Shown one piece after another: positions 24,882 to 33,227 of a DNA stretch of 64,000 bases (position 1 is its first letter; the number at the start of each line of letters is the position of its first letter). The stretch covers positions 62,001 to 126,000 of the forward strand of contig JADZCR010000001.1 in the NCBI GenBank assembly GCA_020851465.1, written 5' to 3'. This stretch comes from Phycisphaeraceae bacterium. GTDB taxonomy: Bacteria; Planctomycetota; Phycisphaerae; Phycisphaerales; Phycisphaeraceae. The position numbers were made by a program, and so were the translations under genes. Below the pieces are notes generated by a model. The model was not told where the DNA came from. It made no database searches and saw only the letters and a program-made list of their open reading frames with translations.

Positions 24882-27359
24882 ATGGCTGCCAACACTTCTC
24901 CGACCGATGACCGAATCACGCTCCACCTCGTGGGACACGCACACATCGACCCTGTCTGGCTCTGGCGGTGGCACGAAGGGTTCTCGGAGACACACGCGAC
25001 CTTTCGCTCCGCGCTGGATCGGATGAAGGAGTTTCCTGAGTTCATCTTTACCGCGTCGGCTGCGGCGCACTATGAATGGATCGAAATAAATGATCCCGCC
25101 ATGTTCCGCCAGATCAAGCAGCGGGTGAAGGAAGGCCGCTGGGTGCCCGCAGGGGGATGGTGGGTCGAGTCTGATCTTAATCTCGTCAACGGAGAATCCC
25201 TGATCCGTCAGGCACTGGCGGGCAAACGATATTTTCGGGAAAAGCTCGGCTTTGACTGTCGCGTGGGATTTTCACCCGACTCATTCGGCCACAGCGCACA
25301 CCTGCCCAAAATCCTCGCCGGCTGCGGATTCGAGGGCTATCTCTACATGCGCCCTAACGACACGGAAAACCCGCGCGTACCCATGCCCGTTTACCGCTGG
25401 TACGCTCCCGACGGGTCCATGGTGATCGCCTTTCGACTCGTCTGGTCCTACAACGCTCATTCGGTGCAGGGACTGGAAACCAAACACAGCCGCATCCCTC
25501 AGATCGTGGCTGGCACTCCGTTCGCGCGCGATATGTTCTGCTTTTACGGTGTCGGTAATCACGGCGGCGGGCCAACCATCGAATTGCTCAAAGCCATCAC
25601 AGCCTGGCGGAAAGATCCGTCACGGCACCGGCTGGTGTTCAACTCCATGGAAGGATTTCTGAAGGTCGCCCGTCCCAAACTCGCCGCGATGCCCGAATGG
25701 CGCGACGAGATGCAGCCGCACGCGCTGGGCTGTCTGACTGCCGAGGCTCGTGTGAAGGCGACCAACCGCCGCACAGAGGAAGCCCTGCTCTCCGCCGAGA
25801 TCTGGTCGAGTGTCGCGGAGATGGTCACGAAGCGCGTGCCGCGACGACAGCCGATGGACCGGGCGTGGAAGGACCTGCTTTTCAATCAGTTCCATGACAT
25901 CCTGCCCGGTTCATCTGTTCGTCAGGCTTACGCCGATGCACGCGATCAGGTCGGCGGAGCGGCACACGTCGCGGCGACGCAGGCGGTCGAATCCATCGCG
26001 TCCATCGCCTGGAATGTGGACACACGGGGAGAGGATGCACCGCTGCTGATTTTCAACCCGCACCCTTTCGCCTTCGAGGGTGTGATCGAGACGGAAGATA
26101 TCGGCTTCGGACTGGCTGCGGGAGAAACGCTTGCGCTGGTGGACGCCAAGGGCAGGCCGACGCCTCATCAGCTCGTCGCTCCGCACACGCTCTGCCAACG
26201 GGTCAGGGTGGCTGCGAAAGTTTCCCTGCCGGCGATGGGTTACACCTTCCTGCGTCAGCGTAAAGTCGCGGCTGGCTCCGACAAGGCGCGATCATCGAGT
26301 ACGCGCAGCACGATCGTCACGACACAGAATCAATCGTTGAAAAACGATGCTCTGGAAGTTTCACTCAATCGTGAGGGGTATCTCTCCCTGCGCGATTTGC
26401 GCAGCGACACAGAAGTATTCACTAACAGCGGCGGATGCGTGCCGCTGCTGATCGAAGATCACAGCGACACTTGGAGTCACCGCATCACGCGGTTCGACAA
26501 AGTGGCAGGCCGATTTGAAATGGTCGATTCGGCGGTACTCGAAGCCGGCCCGGTGCGGGGTCGGTTGCGAGTCAATTACAAGTACGGCAACTCCGCGCTG
26601 CGGCTCGACTACACGCTCGGAGCCGGTGAACCGTTCGTCGGCATCGAGGCTTGGATCGATTGGCGCGAGCAATGGAAAATGCTCAAGCTCGCGCTGCCCA
26701 CGGGACTCGATGCCATCGACACCACCGCGGAGGTTCCCTACGGCACCGCCCGCCGATTGGCAGATGGGGTTGAGTGGCCGATGTCACAGTGGGTGGACAT
26801 CGCCTCACCCAAAGGAACTCGGGGGCTGGCTGTCGCCAACGACTCGAAGCATGGCTACTCCGCGCAGGCCGGTGAATTGCGACTCTCCCTGCTGCGCAGT
26901 CCGCCCCATGCTTACGATGAAAACACGCCGATAGATTTTTCCAATCCTCATCTTGAATGGATGGATCAGGGGGTTCACGAGTTCCGGCTCGCCCTGATCC
27001 CGCACACAGGCGATTGGCGCGACGCAGGAGTGATCGAGATCGCACGGCAGCTCAATCGGCCGCCCATCTGTCTGGCGGAGACTTTTCACGGCGGCAGGCT
27101 GCCCGCTCGCGCGGGATTCATCGAATGCCAAGGTGCTGGCGTGTATGTCGGAGCGTTCAAGCCGGCGGAAAAAGGCAAGGGCTGGATCGTGCGCGCCAAC
27201 GAGTGGTTCGGACGGCGCACCCGCGCGAGTTTCACCTTACCTGCGCTGGGACGTACCTGGCAGGCGACGTTTGGTCCGCACCAGCTCAAAACTTTTTTCG
27301 TACCCGCGCGAAAATCCGCTGCGGTGCGCGAGGTCAATCACCTGGAGGAACCGCTGTAA
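24882..27359 (+). CDS. Glycoside hydrolase family 38 alpha-mannosidase
   Basis: This 825-residue protein, from the ATG at 24882, has the GH38 N-terminal catalytic barrel: HLVGHAHIDPVWLWRWHEGF binds zinc, and FSPDSFGHS holds the nucleophile aspartate. Other family features are RPNDTENPRVP and FYGVGNHGGGPT. A three-helix middle domain (NQFHDILPGSSV) and beta-sandwich C-terminal domains follow. There is no signal peptide, so it acts in the cytoplasm on mannose-containing oligosaccharides. It converges with the Gfo/Idh gene. Confidence 0.9.
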   Translation: MAANTSPTDDRITLHLVGHAHIDPVWLWRWHEGFSETHATFRSALDRMKEFPEFIFTASAAAHYEWIEINDPAMFRQIKQRVKEGRWVPAGGWWVESDLNLVNGESLIRQALAGKRYFREKLGFDCRVGFSPDSFGHSAHLPKILAGCGFEGYLYMRPNDTENPRVPMPVYRWYAPDGSMVIAFRLVWSYNAHSVQGLETKHSRIPQIVAGTPFARDMFCFYGVGNHGGGPTIELLKAITAWRKDPSRHRLVFNSMEGFLKVARPKLAAMPEWRDEMQPHALGCLTAEARVKATNRRTEEALLSAEIWSSVAEMVTKRVPRRQPMDRAWKDLLFNQFHDILPGSSVRQAYADARDQVGGAAHVAATQAVESIASIAWNVDTRGEDAPLLIFNPHPFAFEGVIETEDIGFGLAAGETLALVDAKGRPTPHQLVAPHTLCQRVRVAAKVSLPAMGYTFLRQRKVAAGSDKARSSSTRSTIVTTQNQSLKNDALEVSLNREGYLSLRDLRSDTEVFTNSGGCVPLLIEDHSDTWSHRITRFDKVAGRFEMVDSAVLEAGPVRGRLRVNYKYGNSALRLDYTLGAGEPFVGIEAWIDWREQWKMLKLALPTGLDAIDTTAEVPYGTARRLADGVEWPMSQWVDIASPKGTRGLAVANDSKHGYSAQAGELRLSLLRSPPHAYDENTPIDFSNPHLEWMDQGVHEFRLALIPHTGDWRDAGVIEIARQLNRPPICLAETFHGGRLPARAGFIECQGAGVYVGAFKPAEKGKGWIVRANEWFGRRTRASFTLPALGRTWQATFGPHQLKTFFVPARKSAAVREVNHLEEPL

Positions 27360-27447
27360 CTCCCCTGCGATGTGCGGACGGCGGTGCAACCAACACGATC
27401 AGACGACGCGACCGATCGCTTGCCGGATAGAGCGAGACGAATCCGTC

Positions 27448-28446
27448 TCAGACTTTCTCCCACCGGTTTTGATTCCGGGCGGATCGCATCACGGCTTCTT
27501 CGAGCAGGATCATGTCGAGGCCGGCCTGTGCGGGAATCGGAGCCGGCTTCCGCGCGACCATCGCACGGGCGAAGTCGCTGGCGGCGGCGATGCCGTTGTT
27601 TTCCAGGCCGATCGCATCAGCGATCTGCGACGGACGCCAGATCGTAGACTCGCGCCCGCCGCGCCAGACACGCAGCTCGCCGGTCAGGTCATCAAGCTCG
27701 GCGCGGCCGGTGCTGCCCTGCACCATCAGCGTCGCGCCCGGCTCCTCGATGCTCGTGTAGTCGGTGGACGCAGCCATGAGGATCGCGCCGCCTTTGCACT
27801 CGACCGTATAGACCTTCTTCGTGTAAGCGGCGTAGCTGAAGGTAGGAAACTGCAAGCTCGGCGGAGATTTGTGCGGCAGCTTTGCCAGCGGCTTGTCATC
27901 GAAAAACCCGCTGGTGCGCAACGGCTGGCCAAGCAGACCGAGCGTGTAGTCGGTCATGTGATGGATGCACCAGGTGAACGCCCGAAGCTGGGCAAAAAGG
28001 ATTTGACCCAGCACACCTTCACGGACCAATTCCGTCAGCCGTCGGCAGGACGGGCTGTAACGGTAGTTGTATCCCACACCCAACTGCTTTTTCGCACGGG
28101 CGGCTGCTTTCATCATGCGTCGCGCCGCGGCGGGACTGTCCGCCAATACTTTTTCACAATAGACGTGCGCGCCGGATTCCAGAGCCTGCACCGTGAACGC
28201 TTCGTGACCCGCCTCCTGCACCGCGACACCCACCAGGTCAGGTTTGATCTCACGCAGAGCCTGTGCGTAATCCAGATAGAGCGGCGCGTTGAGCTGCTTA
28301 GCCAGCTCACGGGCGGCCGGCTTGTCCGTGCGCACCCAGATGCCGGCGACTTCGACGCCCTCCGTGCGGGAAAAACCATAGGCGTGAACGCGGCCCCAGC
28401 CCGCACCGGCGACGAGGGCGCGAAGTTTAGTCGTGGACTTGGACAT
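27448..28446 (-). CDS. Gfo/Idh/MocA-family NAD(P)-dependent oxidoreductase
   Basis: About 332 residues from the ATG at 28446, which has GGAG upstream; the longer frame is rejected. It has an N-terminal Rossmann fold (ALVAGAGWGRVHAYGF) and the catalytic EK motif (VYCEKVLAD). The alpha/beta dimerisation domain contains GVGYNYRYSP. Members oxidise or reduce sugars, inositols and related polyols; this one's substrate is unknown. It lies 71 bases downstream of the zinc dehydrogenase in the same direction, and the two probably work on one sugar-derived compound. Confidence 0.82.
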   Translation of the reverse strand: MSKSTTKLRALVAGAGWGRVHAYGFSRTEGVEVAGIWVRTDKPAARELAKQLNAPLYLDYAQALREIKPDLVGVAVQEAGHEAFTVQALESGAHVYCEKVLADSPAAARRMMKAAARAKKQLGVGYNYRYSPSCRRLTELVREGVLGQILFAQLRAFTWCIHHMTDYTLGLLGQPLRTSGFFDDKPLAKLPHKSPPSLQFPTFSYAAYTKKVYTVECKGGAILMAASTDYTSIEEPGATLMVQGSTGRAELDDLTGELRVWRGGRESTIWRPSQIADAIGLENNGIAAASDFARAMVARKPAPIPAQAGLDMILLEEAVMRSARNQNRWEKV

Positions 28447-28517
28447 AAAAATTTCTCCGCTGTTGCGTAGTGTGAGTAATCGTAGCCGCGAACCGCTGCG
28501 GCCAATCAATCCATCCA

Positions 28518-29528
28518 TCAATCACGCATTTTCAGAATCACCTTGCCCGACTCGCCCTTGATAAAGGCGTCGATGCCTTCCTGCGCCTGCGCCAGCGGAA
28601 TCACATGCGTGATCAGCTTGCGATAAGGAAGTCCTTTGCGGTGAAGATCGAGCATGAACGGCCAATCTTCACTCGTGTAATACCACGATCCCATCATCGT
28701 CGCTTCACGACGGAGGAAGCTCTTGGAGAAATTGAGCTGCGCCATCTCAAGCTCGGCGACTTGGAACACCGTGCCATGACGGCGGACCAGCTCAAAGCAG
28801 AGCTGGAGCGACTCCTGACGCGCCACCGCCAGGATCACGATGTCCGCACCCAGTCCATCCGTCCAGTCCATTACCTGCTGCGTAAAGTCGGGCTTGCTGG
28901 CGTCGAATGACTTTTCCGCTCCCATGTCCTTGACGAGTTTGTTGCGATAGGGAGAGACATCCGCGCCGGCTACATGCGCACCGCGGAAGGACTGCACCAG
29001 AGCGCAGCTCAGACCCACCGGCCCAAGACCGACGACAAGCACTTTCTTACCTCGTGTATCGCCGAGTCGTCGCGCTGCGCGGGCGGGTACACCCAGACCG
29101 TCACCGCTGAGGATGGCGGCTTCGGGCCAGTTCACATCGTCAGGCAGCATCTGGATGCCGCCGAGTCCGAGCTTGAAAAGTTCGCTGTGGCCGTTCGCGG
29201 TGTAGTACACACGATCCGGGCATGCGGTCTCATCACCAGCCGCGCACCAGCGGCACTTGCCGCAACCCTGCACCACTCGTGCGCCGACGCGCATGCCGGG
29301 CTTGTATGGTGAGCCTTTCGGCGCCCACTCGATCACCCCCGCCACTTCATGGCCGGCGTTGACTACTTCGCCTTTCATCCCTTCAGGACTTTTGAGCGAG
29401 TGAAGTTCGCTGCCGCAGACCGCTGAGGCGTGAACGCGGACGATCACCGATTTTTCATCCGGCTGCGGATCAGGAATCGGTGCGACTCGTACTTTACCCA
29501 GGCCATCACAACACAATGCGAGCATCAT
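28518..29528 (-). CDS. Zinc-dependent alcohol/polyol dehydrogenase (MDR family)
   Basis: About 336 residues. ATG at 29528, with AGGAGA upstream, is preferred to the open frame beyond it. Catalytic zinc residues are in SAVCGSE and AGHEVAG. The structural zinc group is C-x2-C-x2-C-x7-C (CGKCRWCAAGDETAC). The NAD-binding motif is VVGLGPVGLS. These are features of the sorbitol/threonine dehydrogenase-like branch. It is first in a two-gene leftward unit with the Gfo/Idh oxidoreductase. Confidence 0.85.
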   Translation of the reverse strand: MMLALCCDGLGKVRVAPIPDPQPDEKSVIVRVHASAVCGSELHSLKSPEGMKGEVVNAGHEVAGVIEWAPKGSPYKPGMRVGARVVQGCGKCRWCAAGDETACPDRVYYTANGHSELFKLGLGGIQMLPDDVNWPEAAILSGDGLGVPARAARRLGDTRGKKVLVVGLGPVGLSCALVQSFRGAHVAGADVSPYRNKLVKDMGAEKSFDASKPDFTQQVMDWTDGLGADIVILAVARQESLQLCFELVRRHGTVFQVAELEMAQLNFSKSFLRREATMMGSWYYTSEDWPFMLDLHRKGLPYRKLITHVIPLAQAQEGIDAFIKGESGKVILKMRD

Positions 29529-29654
29529 TCGTCTCCTGTCTGTATTCCGATCTCCATCTAGAGTAGCGAAACTATCGCAACCGGCACGCGATGTCGTTTC
29601 GACTTGAGACCAGCCTTGATGAGCCAGCCCCGCGCGGGGCATTTCCAGTCGAGC

Positions 29655-29669
29655 TGGCTAAATGCGTGC
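29655..29669 (+). promoter_or_regulatory. Possible sigma-54 promoter element (-24/-12)
   Basis: TGGC and TGC are spaced eight bases apart, as in the consensus. The match is only seven fixed positions and several are expected by chance in a window this size. The argument for it is its location directly ahead of a sigma-54 activator gene. Confidence 0.22.
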
Positions 29670-29794
29670 GACACATCTTCGATAGCCTAAAAATACCCGC
29701 CTTCTCAACTTTTTGATCCGTCAAACTTTAAGACACGGATCGTGGTATTCGCTGTTGAGGGGACGGTCGCAAGCTCATGAAAACGAAACACGTC

Positions 29795-29803
29795 TGATAC
29801 AAT
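29795..29803 (+). promoter_or_regulatory. Candidate extended -10 promoter for the activator gene
   Basis: TGATACAAT matches an extended -10 element, 96 bases before the first possible start of the activator gene. No good -35 hexamer is visible. Confidence 0.3.
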
Positions 29804-29898
29804 TTTTGGTTGCCGTCGGAGTTTGTGCGGGCATTTCAGTGCGGCAGTGACCGACGGCTGTGCAGGGCTGGGTGTGCCGCTACGAGTAAGGACATTCC

Positions 29899-30927
29899 GT
29901 GGAATCCGGGGGAGCAAATCATCGGGGCGATCTCCGTGCGGACAATGCCATGTCCGAAATCGACCTCATCGGCGCGGCACCCGCGTTTGAAGGAGCGCGG
30001 CGGGCGGCAATACGAATTGCGCGGCGACGCTCCACGGTGATGATCCACGGCGAGACCGGCAGCGGGAAAGAAATGCTCGCGCGCTTCATTCACCTCCGCT
30101 CGAATCGCGCTGCCCGATCTTTCATCCCCGTTGACTGCACCGCCATCACGGAGAGCCTTTTTGAAAGTGAGATGTTCGGCCACGTGCGCGGCGCGTTCAC
30201 CGGTGCGATCAGGAGCACACTCGGATTTATCCGGGCCGCCGACGGAGGAACGCTCTTTCTCGATGAGGTCGGAGAGCTGACGCAGCATCAGCAGGCCAAA
30301 CTGCTGCGCGTGCTTCAGGAGCGACGTGTGGTGCCCGTCGGCGAAACACGCGGCTATCCCGTGGATGTGCGAGTTATTTCCGCAACTCACCGAAACCTGC
30401 GGGAAATGGTGGATTCCGGGGCGTTTCGTCAGGATCTGTTCTTCCGACTCAATGTTGTGGCTTTGCAGCTTCCGCCTCTGCGTCACCGGCGGGAGGACAT
30501 CATCGCGTTGGCGCAACACTTCCTGAAATGTCAGGCTCAGGTGTATGCAGAAACAATCAAGACGCTCTCGCGTGAAGCAACCCGCGCACTGGAAGACTAC
30601 GCTTGGCCCGGCAACGTGCGCGAGATGGCTAACGTCATGGAACAGGCGCACGTACTTTCGCTGGGCGATCAGATCACGCTCAATGATCTGCCGCCGGAAA
30701 TCCGGTTGCCTTCTCTGGTGAACACGACCCGGCCAGCCGCGCACGAGTTACGTCTGGAAAAACTGGAGCGTGCTGCGATAGCTGAGGCCTTGCAGCGCAC
30801 GCGCTTCAACAAGACTGCTGCGTCCCGTCTGCTTGGTATCAATATTCAGCGCCTCACCCGTCGCATGACCCGCCTGGGCCTCTCCGCTGAACTGGTTGCG
30901 GGAAAACAGCCGCACGACAAAAACTGA
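29899..30927 (+). CDS. Sigma-54-dependent transcriptional activator without sensor domain (PspF-like)
   Basis: A bacterial enhancer-binding protein reduced to AAA+ and DNA-binding domains. In the 342-residue frame, Walker A is G51-E-T-G-S-G-K-E, the sigma-54 contact loop GAFTGA is at 98-103, and Walker B is GGTLFLDEVGEL at 116-127. YAWPGNVREM follows, and the Fis-type helix-turn-helix is near the C-terminus (AIAEALQRTRFNKTAASRLLGI). The start is either GTG 29899 or ATG 29950. No receiver, GAF or PAS domain precedes the ATPase, so control would be by a partner protein or by expression level. Confidence 0.88.
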   Translation: MESGGANHRGDLRADNAMSEIDLIGAAPAFEGARRAAIRIARRRSTVMIHGETGSGKEMLARFIHLRSNRAARSFIPVDCTAITESLFESEMFGHVRGAFTGAIRSTLGFIRAADGGTLFLDEVGELTQHQQAKLLRVLQERRVVPVGETRGYPVDVRVISATHRNLREMVDSGAFRQDLFFRLNVVALQLPPLRHRREDIIALAQHFLKCQAQVYAETIKTLSREATRALEDYAWPGNVREMANVMEQAHVLSLGDQITLNDLPPEIRLPSLVNTTRPAAHELRLEKLERAAIAEALQRTRFNKTAASRLLGINIQRLTRRMTRLGLSAELVAGKQPHDKN

Positions 30928-30957
30928 TCCGCTGCTGCTGACGCTGCTTTCTCGAAA

Positions 30958-30983
30958 CGGTGCGGAATCGCGCGCCGATTTTT
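30958..30983 (+). terminator. Rho-independent terminator after the activator gene
   Basis: CGGTGCG pairs with CGCGCCG (one G-T wobble) around GAATCG, followed by ATTTTT, 31 bases after the stop. Confidence 0.5.
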
Positions 30984-31266
30984 CGCTCTTCTTGCGGCCT
31001 GATTTGTGGCTGACGATCTAAACGGGTTATTTCAATGCAGCCATAATCAAAACAACCTGTCTCACTGAATCATTGATGGCAACTCCCTTTACGAGCTGAC
31101 TCTCGCAGCAGACAGCTTGTTTTAAGCTGCACGAACGATCCCGGACAGCAGTCGTCAACGGCCCACATTTCCCGTTATTTGCTTTCACGAAGCGACTTAG
31201 GACTACGACGCAACCTGTGGCGCGCCGTTCGTATTCAGATCGTCGTCTCATCACGGAGGCGACGTC
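30984..31266. other. Intergenic stretch between terminator and pseudo-receiver gene
   Basis: Together with the terminator this makes a 339-base gap. It has lower GC than its surroundings and no convincing gene. An 85-codon leftward frame here lacks a ribosome-binding site and family features. The GGAGG at its right edge serves the next gene. Confidence 0.4.
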
Positions 31267-31728
31267 ATGCTGCACGAGGAACACTCAGATCGTCCCACCC
31301 TGCTGCTCGCAGGCATTGATCCGATCGCCAGCCCGACTCCTGACGCATTTATCTGTTCGACAGCTCACGATGCGGGCGAGGTCTTGCACTATCTCCGCGC
31401 AAGGCGGACTGATCTCCTGTTGTTGGGATTGTCGCTGCGCGGGACTTCGTTTGCGGTCTTGATGCGGCGGGCACGACTTGTCCATCCGCAGCAGCGCTGG
31501 GCACTGGTCGCGCCGGTGATCGATGCTGACATCGAGATCGAAGCGCGTGCCCTGGGTGCGATGACGATTTTTGACGGCCCGCCCAGTCCGACTCAACTGC
31601 GCGAGGTGTTGGACAAGATTCGATCTTCCCCGGCGGGACAGCTTCCGACTTCCTCCGTTCGCATCCGTTATCCCCGGCCGCCCGGCAAACGATGGGCTTC
31701 CACGTTCCCGCGCTCACCCGGTGACTAG
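31267..31728 (+). CDS. Degenerate response-regulator receiver-like protein (pseudo-receiver)
   Basis: This 153-residue protein starts at an ATG preceded by CGGAGG. It has the alternating beta-alpha pattern of a CheY-like receiver: TLLLAGID, then TDLLLLGLSLRG, then RWALVAPV, then GAMTIFDGPPSPTQL. The usual phosphoacceptor aspartate of the DLVLLD strand is glycine here, and the conserved lysine of the last loop (KP motif) is missing. It probably cannot be phosphorylated. The last ~35 residues are basic and unstructured, and no output domain follows. It lies next to a sigma-54 activator that lacks a receiver, so a protein-protein role is possible (inference). Confidence 0.6.
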   Translation: MLHEEHSDRPTLLLAGIDPIASPTPDAFICSTAHDAGEVLHYLRARRTDLLLLGLSLRGTSFAVLMRRARLVHPQQRWALVAPVIDADIEIEARALGAMTIFDGPPSPTQLREVLDKIRSSPAGQLPTSSVRIRYPRPPGKRWASTFPRSPGD

Positions 31729-31831
31729 CGAGGAACCGTCACGGCAATCGACGCGGCTTCTCTCATCAACACATGCCTTGAGGATCAATCGTGTCTTGTC
31801 TCTCCCGCGCACTTTGATGCGCCCCAACCCC

Positions 31832-31848
31832 TGCCGACATCGTCGGCA
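31832..31848 (+). other. Hairpin just upstream of the PEP-CTERM gene ribosome-binding site
   Basis: TGCCGAC and GTCGGCA enclose ATC, ending about six bases before GAAGGAG. It could act as an operator or as a 5' leader structure controlling translation. Confidence 0.35.
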
Positions 31849-31868
31849 CCAATCGAAGGAGAAATGTC

Positions 31869-32870
31869 ATGGATCGCAGCAGAAAAAATTGGTTGACCAC
31901 GTGTGCTTTTATCGTTGTCGCAAGTACGCCTCTCGCGGTGACACAGGCTGACCCCTTACCGGGGCAGGTGCTGAAATTCCAGCAACTGCCGCTGGATGGA
32001 ACCGTCATCACCGACACGACGGGGACCAGCGGTACATACCACGGCCATGACGAATACAGCACCGCCTATTTGAATGCGGCCAGCCAGACGTACATCGGCG
32101 GCTACATGGCGGATGATTTCGCGGACCTGGCCAGTACGCCTGTGGTTCACATCAAATGGTGGGGTTCTTATCTCGTGCCGCCGACCGCCCATGTGCAGAA
32201 GTTTTTGATTGCGTTTGAGAGCGATGTTCCTGCGGTTCCTCCTCAGGGCGGCGTACCGGGCACGCCGAGTCACCCGGACATCAGTGTCCAGCCGTTGCTG
32301 TCGCAGATCGTCACGTTCGGTGCGCTCGCGCCGGGTTCGGGTACGTTTACGGAAACGCTCCAGACGGCTGTACCCGGCGGTGAAGATCTGTACCGATACA
32401 ACGCAGAACTGGCGGTCCCCTTCAACGAACAGTCAGACACCGTCTATTGGTTGAAGATCGTGGCGCTGGATGACAGCGGCGTTGTGCCCGGGTTGTTCAC
32501 ATGGGGATGGCACAACCGCGACTACACGCAATTTGACGCCTTGGCGAGCAACGCTGTGCCGTTCCCAGGCGGCGAATACGATCAGTCCACGGGCGGGCCG
32601 GTCGTCCCCATCTGGCATTATCAGGATGACTCGGTGCGAGGCGACATCGTCATCACGCCGTCCATCGTGCCCGGACAGTACATCATCAACCAGAACAACT
32701 ACTACCCGACATCTTATCTGGATGGTCTGGACGGCCCGACCGGTATCGGTGCGTATTCAGAGGATCTGGCATTTGAGCTTTACACCGTGCCGATTCCTGA
32801 GCCGGCATCGCTGATGCTGCTGGTGTCCGCGGGGCTGCTCATGCTTAATCGACGTGATCGAGTCCGGTAA
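31869..32870 (+). CDS. PEP-CTERM exosortase-sorted surface protein
   Basis: An exported 333-residue protein. A signal peptide (WLTTCAFIVVASTPLAVTQA) is followed by a beta-rich body with no recognised catalytic domain. The C-terminal sorting signal consists of IPEPASLMLL, a hydrophobic stretch, and NRRDRVR. Exosortase/archaeosortase-type systems cleave at PEP and release or anchor such proteins outside the cell, usually with exopolysaccharide. No exosortase gene lies in the window. GAAGGAG precedes the ATG, and a strong terminator follows the gene. Confidence 0.88.
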   Translation: MDRSRKNWLTTCAFIVVASTPLAVTQADPLPGQVLKFQQLPLDGTVITDTTGTSGTYHGHDEYSTAYLNAASQTYIGGYMADDFADLASTPVVHIKWWGSYLVPPTAHVQKFLIAFESDVPAVPPQGGVPGTPSHPDISVQPLLSQIVTFGALAPGSGTFTETLQTAVPGGEDLYRYNAELAVPFNEQSDTVYWLKIVALDDSGVVPGLFTWGWHNRDYTQFDALASNAVPFPGGEYDQSTGGPVVPIWHYQDDSVRGDIVITPSIVPGQYIINQNNYYPTSYLDGLDGPTGIGAYSEDLAFELYTVPIPEPASLMLLVSAGLLMLNRRDRVR

Positions 32871-32888
32871 TTTTTTCTGCTCCCTTTT

Positions 32889-32925
32889 CGTCGGGGCTGG
32901 CGACGGCCAGCCCCGACGATTTTTT
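32889..32925 (+). terminator. Strong Rho-independent terminator
   Basis: A perfect 12-base stem (CGTCGGGGCTGG with CCAGCCCCGACG) around a six-base loop is followed by ATTTTTT, 18 bases after the PEP-CTERM stop codon. Confidence 0.9.
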
Positions 32926-33227
32926 CATGGTGCGCCGGCTGCGCCTACTGCTGTTCTCACGCGCATCTCGAGTCACATGGTTCTTGTCTGGGCGTTTCGC
33001 AGTGTTTTATCCCGTGAGTTTTCTCGACCTCAACATGATAATTTTTTGAGGCAGGCGGGTGGAAAAACTAACGGAGCGATGCTAAAATGGGGGTCTGCAC
33101 AAATGCTCGTGAAGACGCGAACCACAGCCCCCGTTTCTGCGTCTGAAGTCATGTGTTCTGCTCGTCCCGCCTACTCCTCCGAGAGCTTTGCGTGCCCCCG
33201 ATTTTTGAACTCAACACCGTGGTGAAA
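32926..33227. other. Intergenic region with no recognised gene
   Basis: This ~300-base stretch follows the terminator and leads into the propeller gene. It must contain the promoter of the following genes, but no clear -35/-10 pair was found. A 123-codon rightward frame overlapping the preceding gene's end has no supporting features. Confidence 0.4.

Larger units (their letters stand above)
29529..29898. other. 370-base divergent intergenic region upstream of the sigma-54 activator
   Basis: No convincing gene was found. Three sites are visible: a TGGC-N8-TGC sequence at 29655-29669 with sigma-54 (-24/-12) spacing; a seven-base inverted repeat GATCCGT/ACGGATC at 29715-29741; and an extended -10 element (TG-A-TACAAT) at 29795-29803. 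The region lies between the dehydrogenase gene on the left and the activator gene on the right. Confidence 0.4.

Noticed and set aside
31027-31284. 85-codon leftward frame in the gap after the activator gene
   Set aside because: No ribosome-binding site or recognisable features, and it overlaps the start of the supported pseudo-receiver gene.
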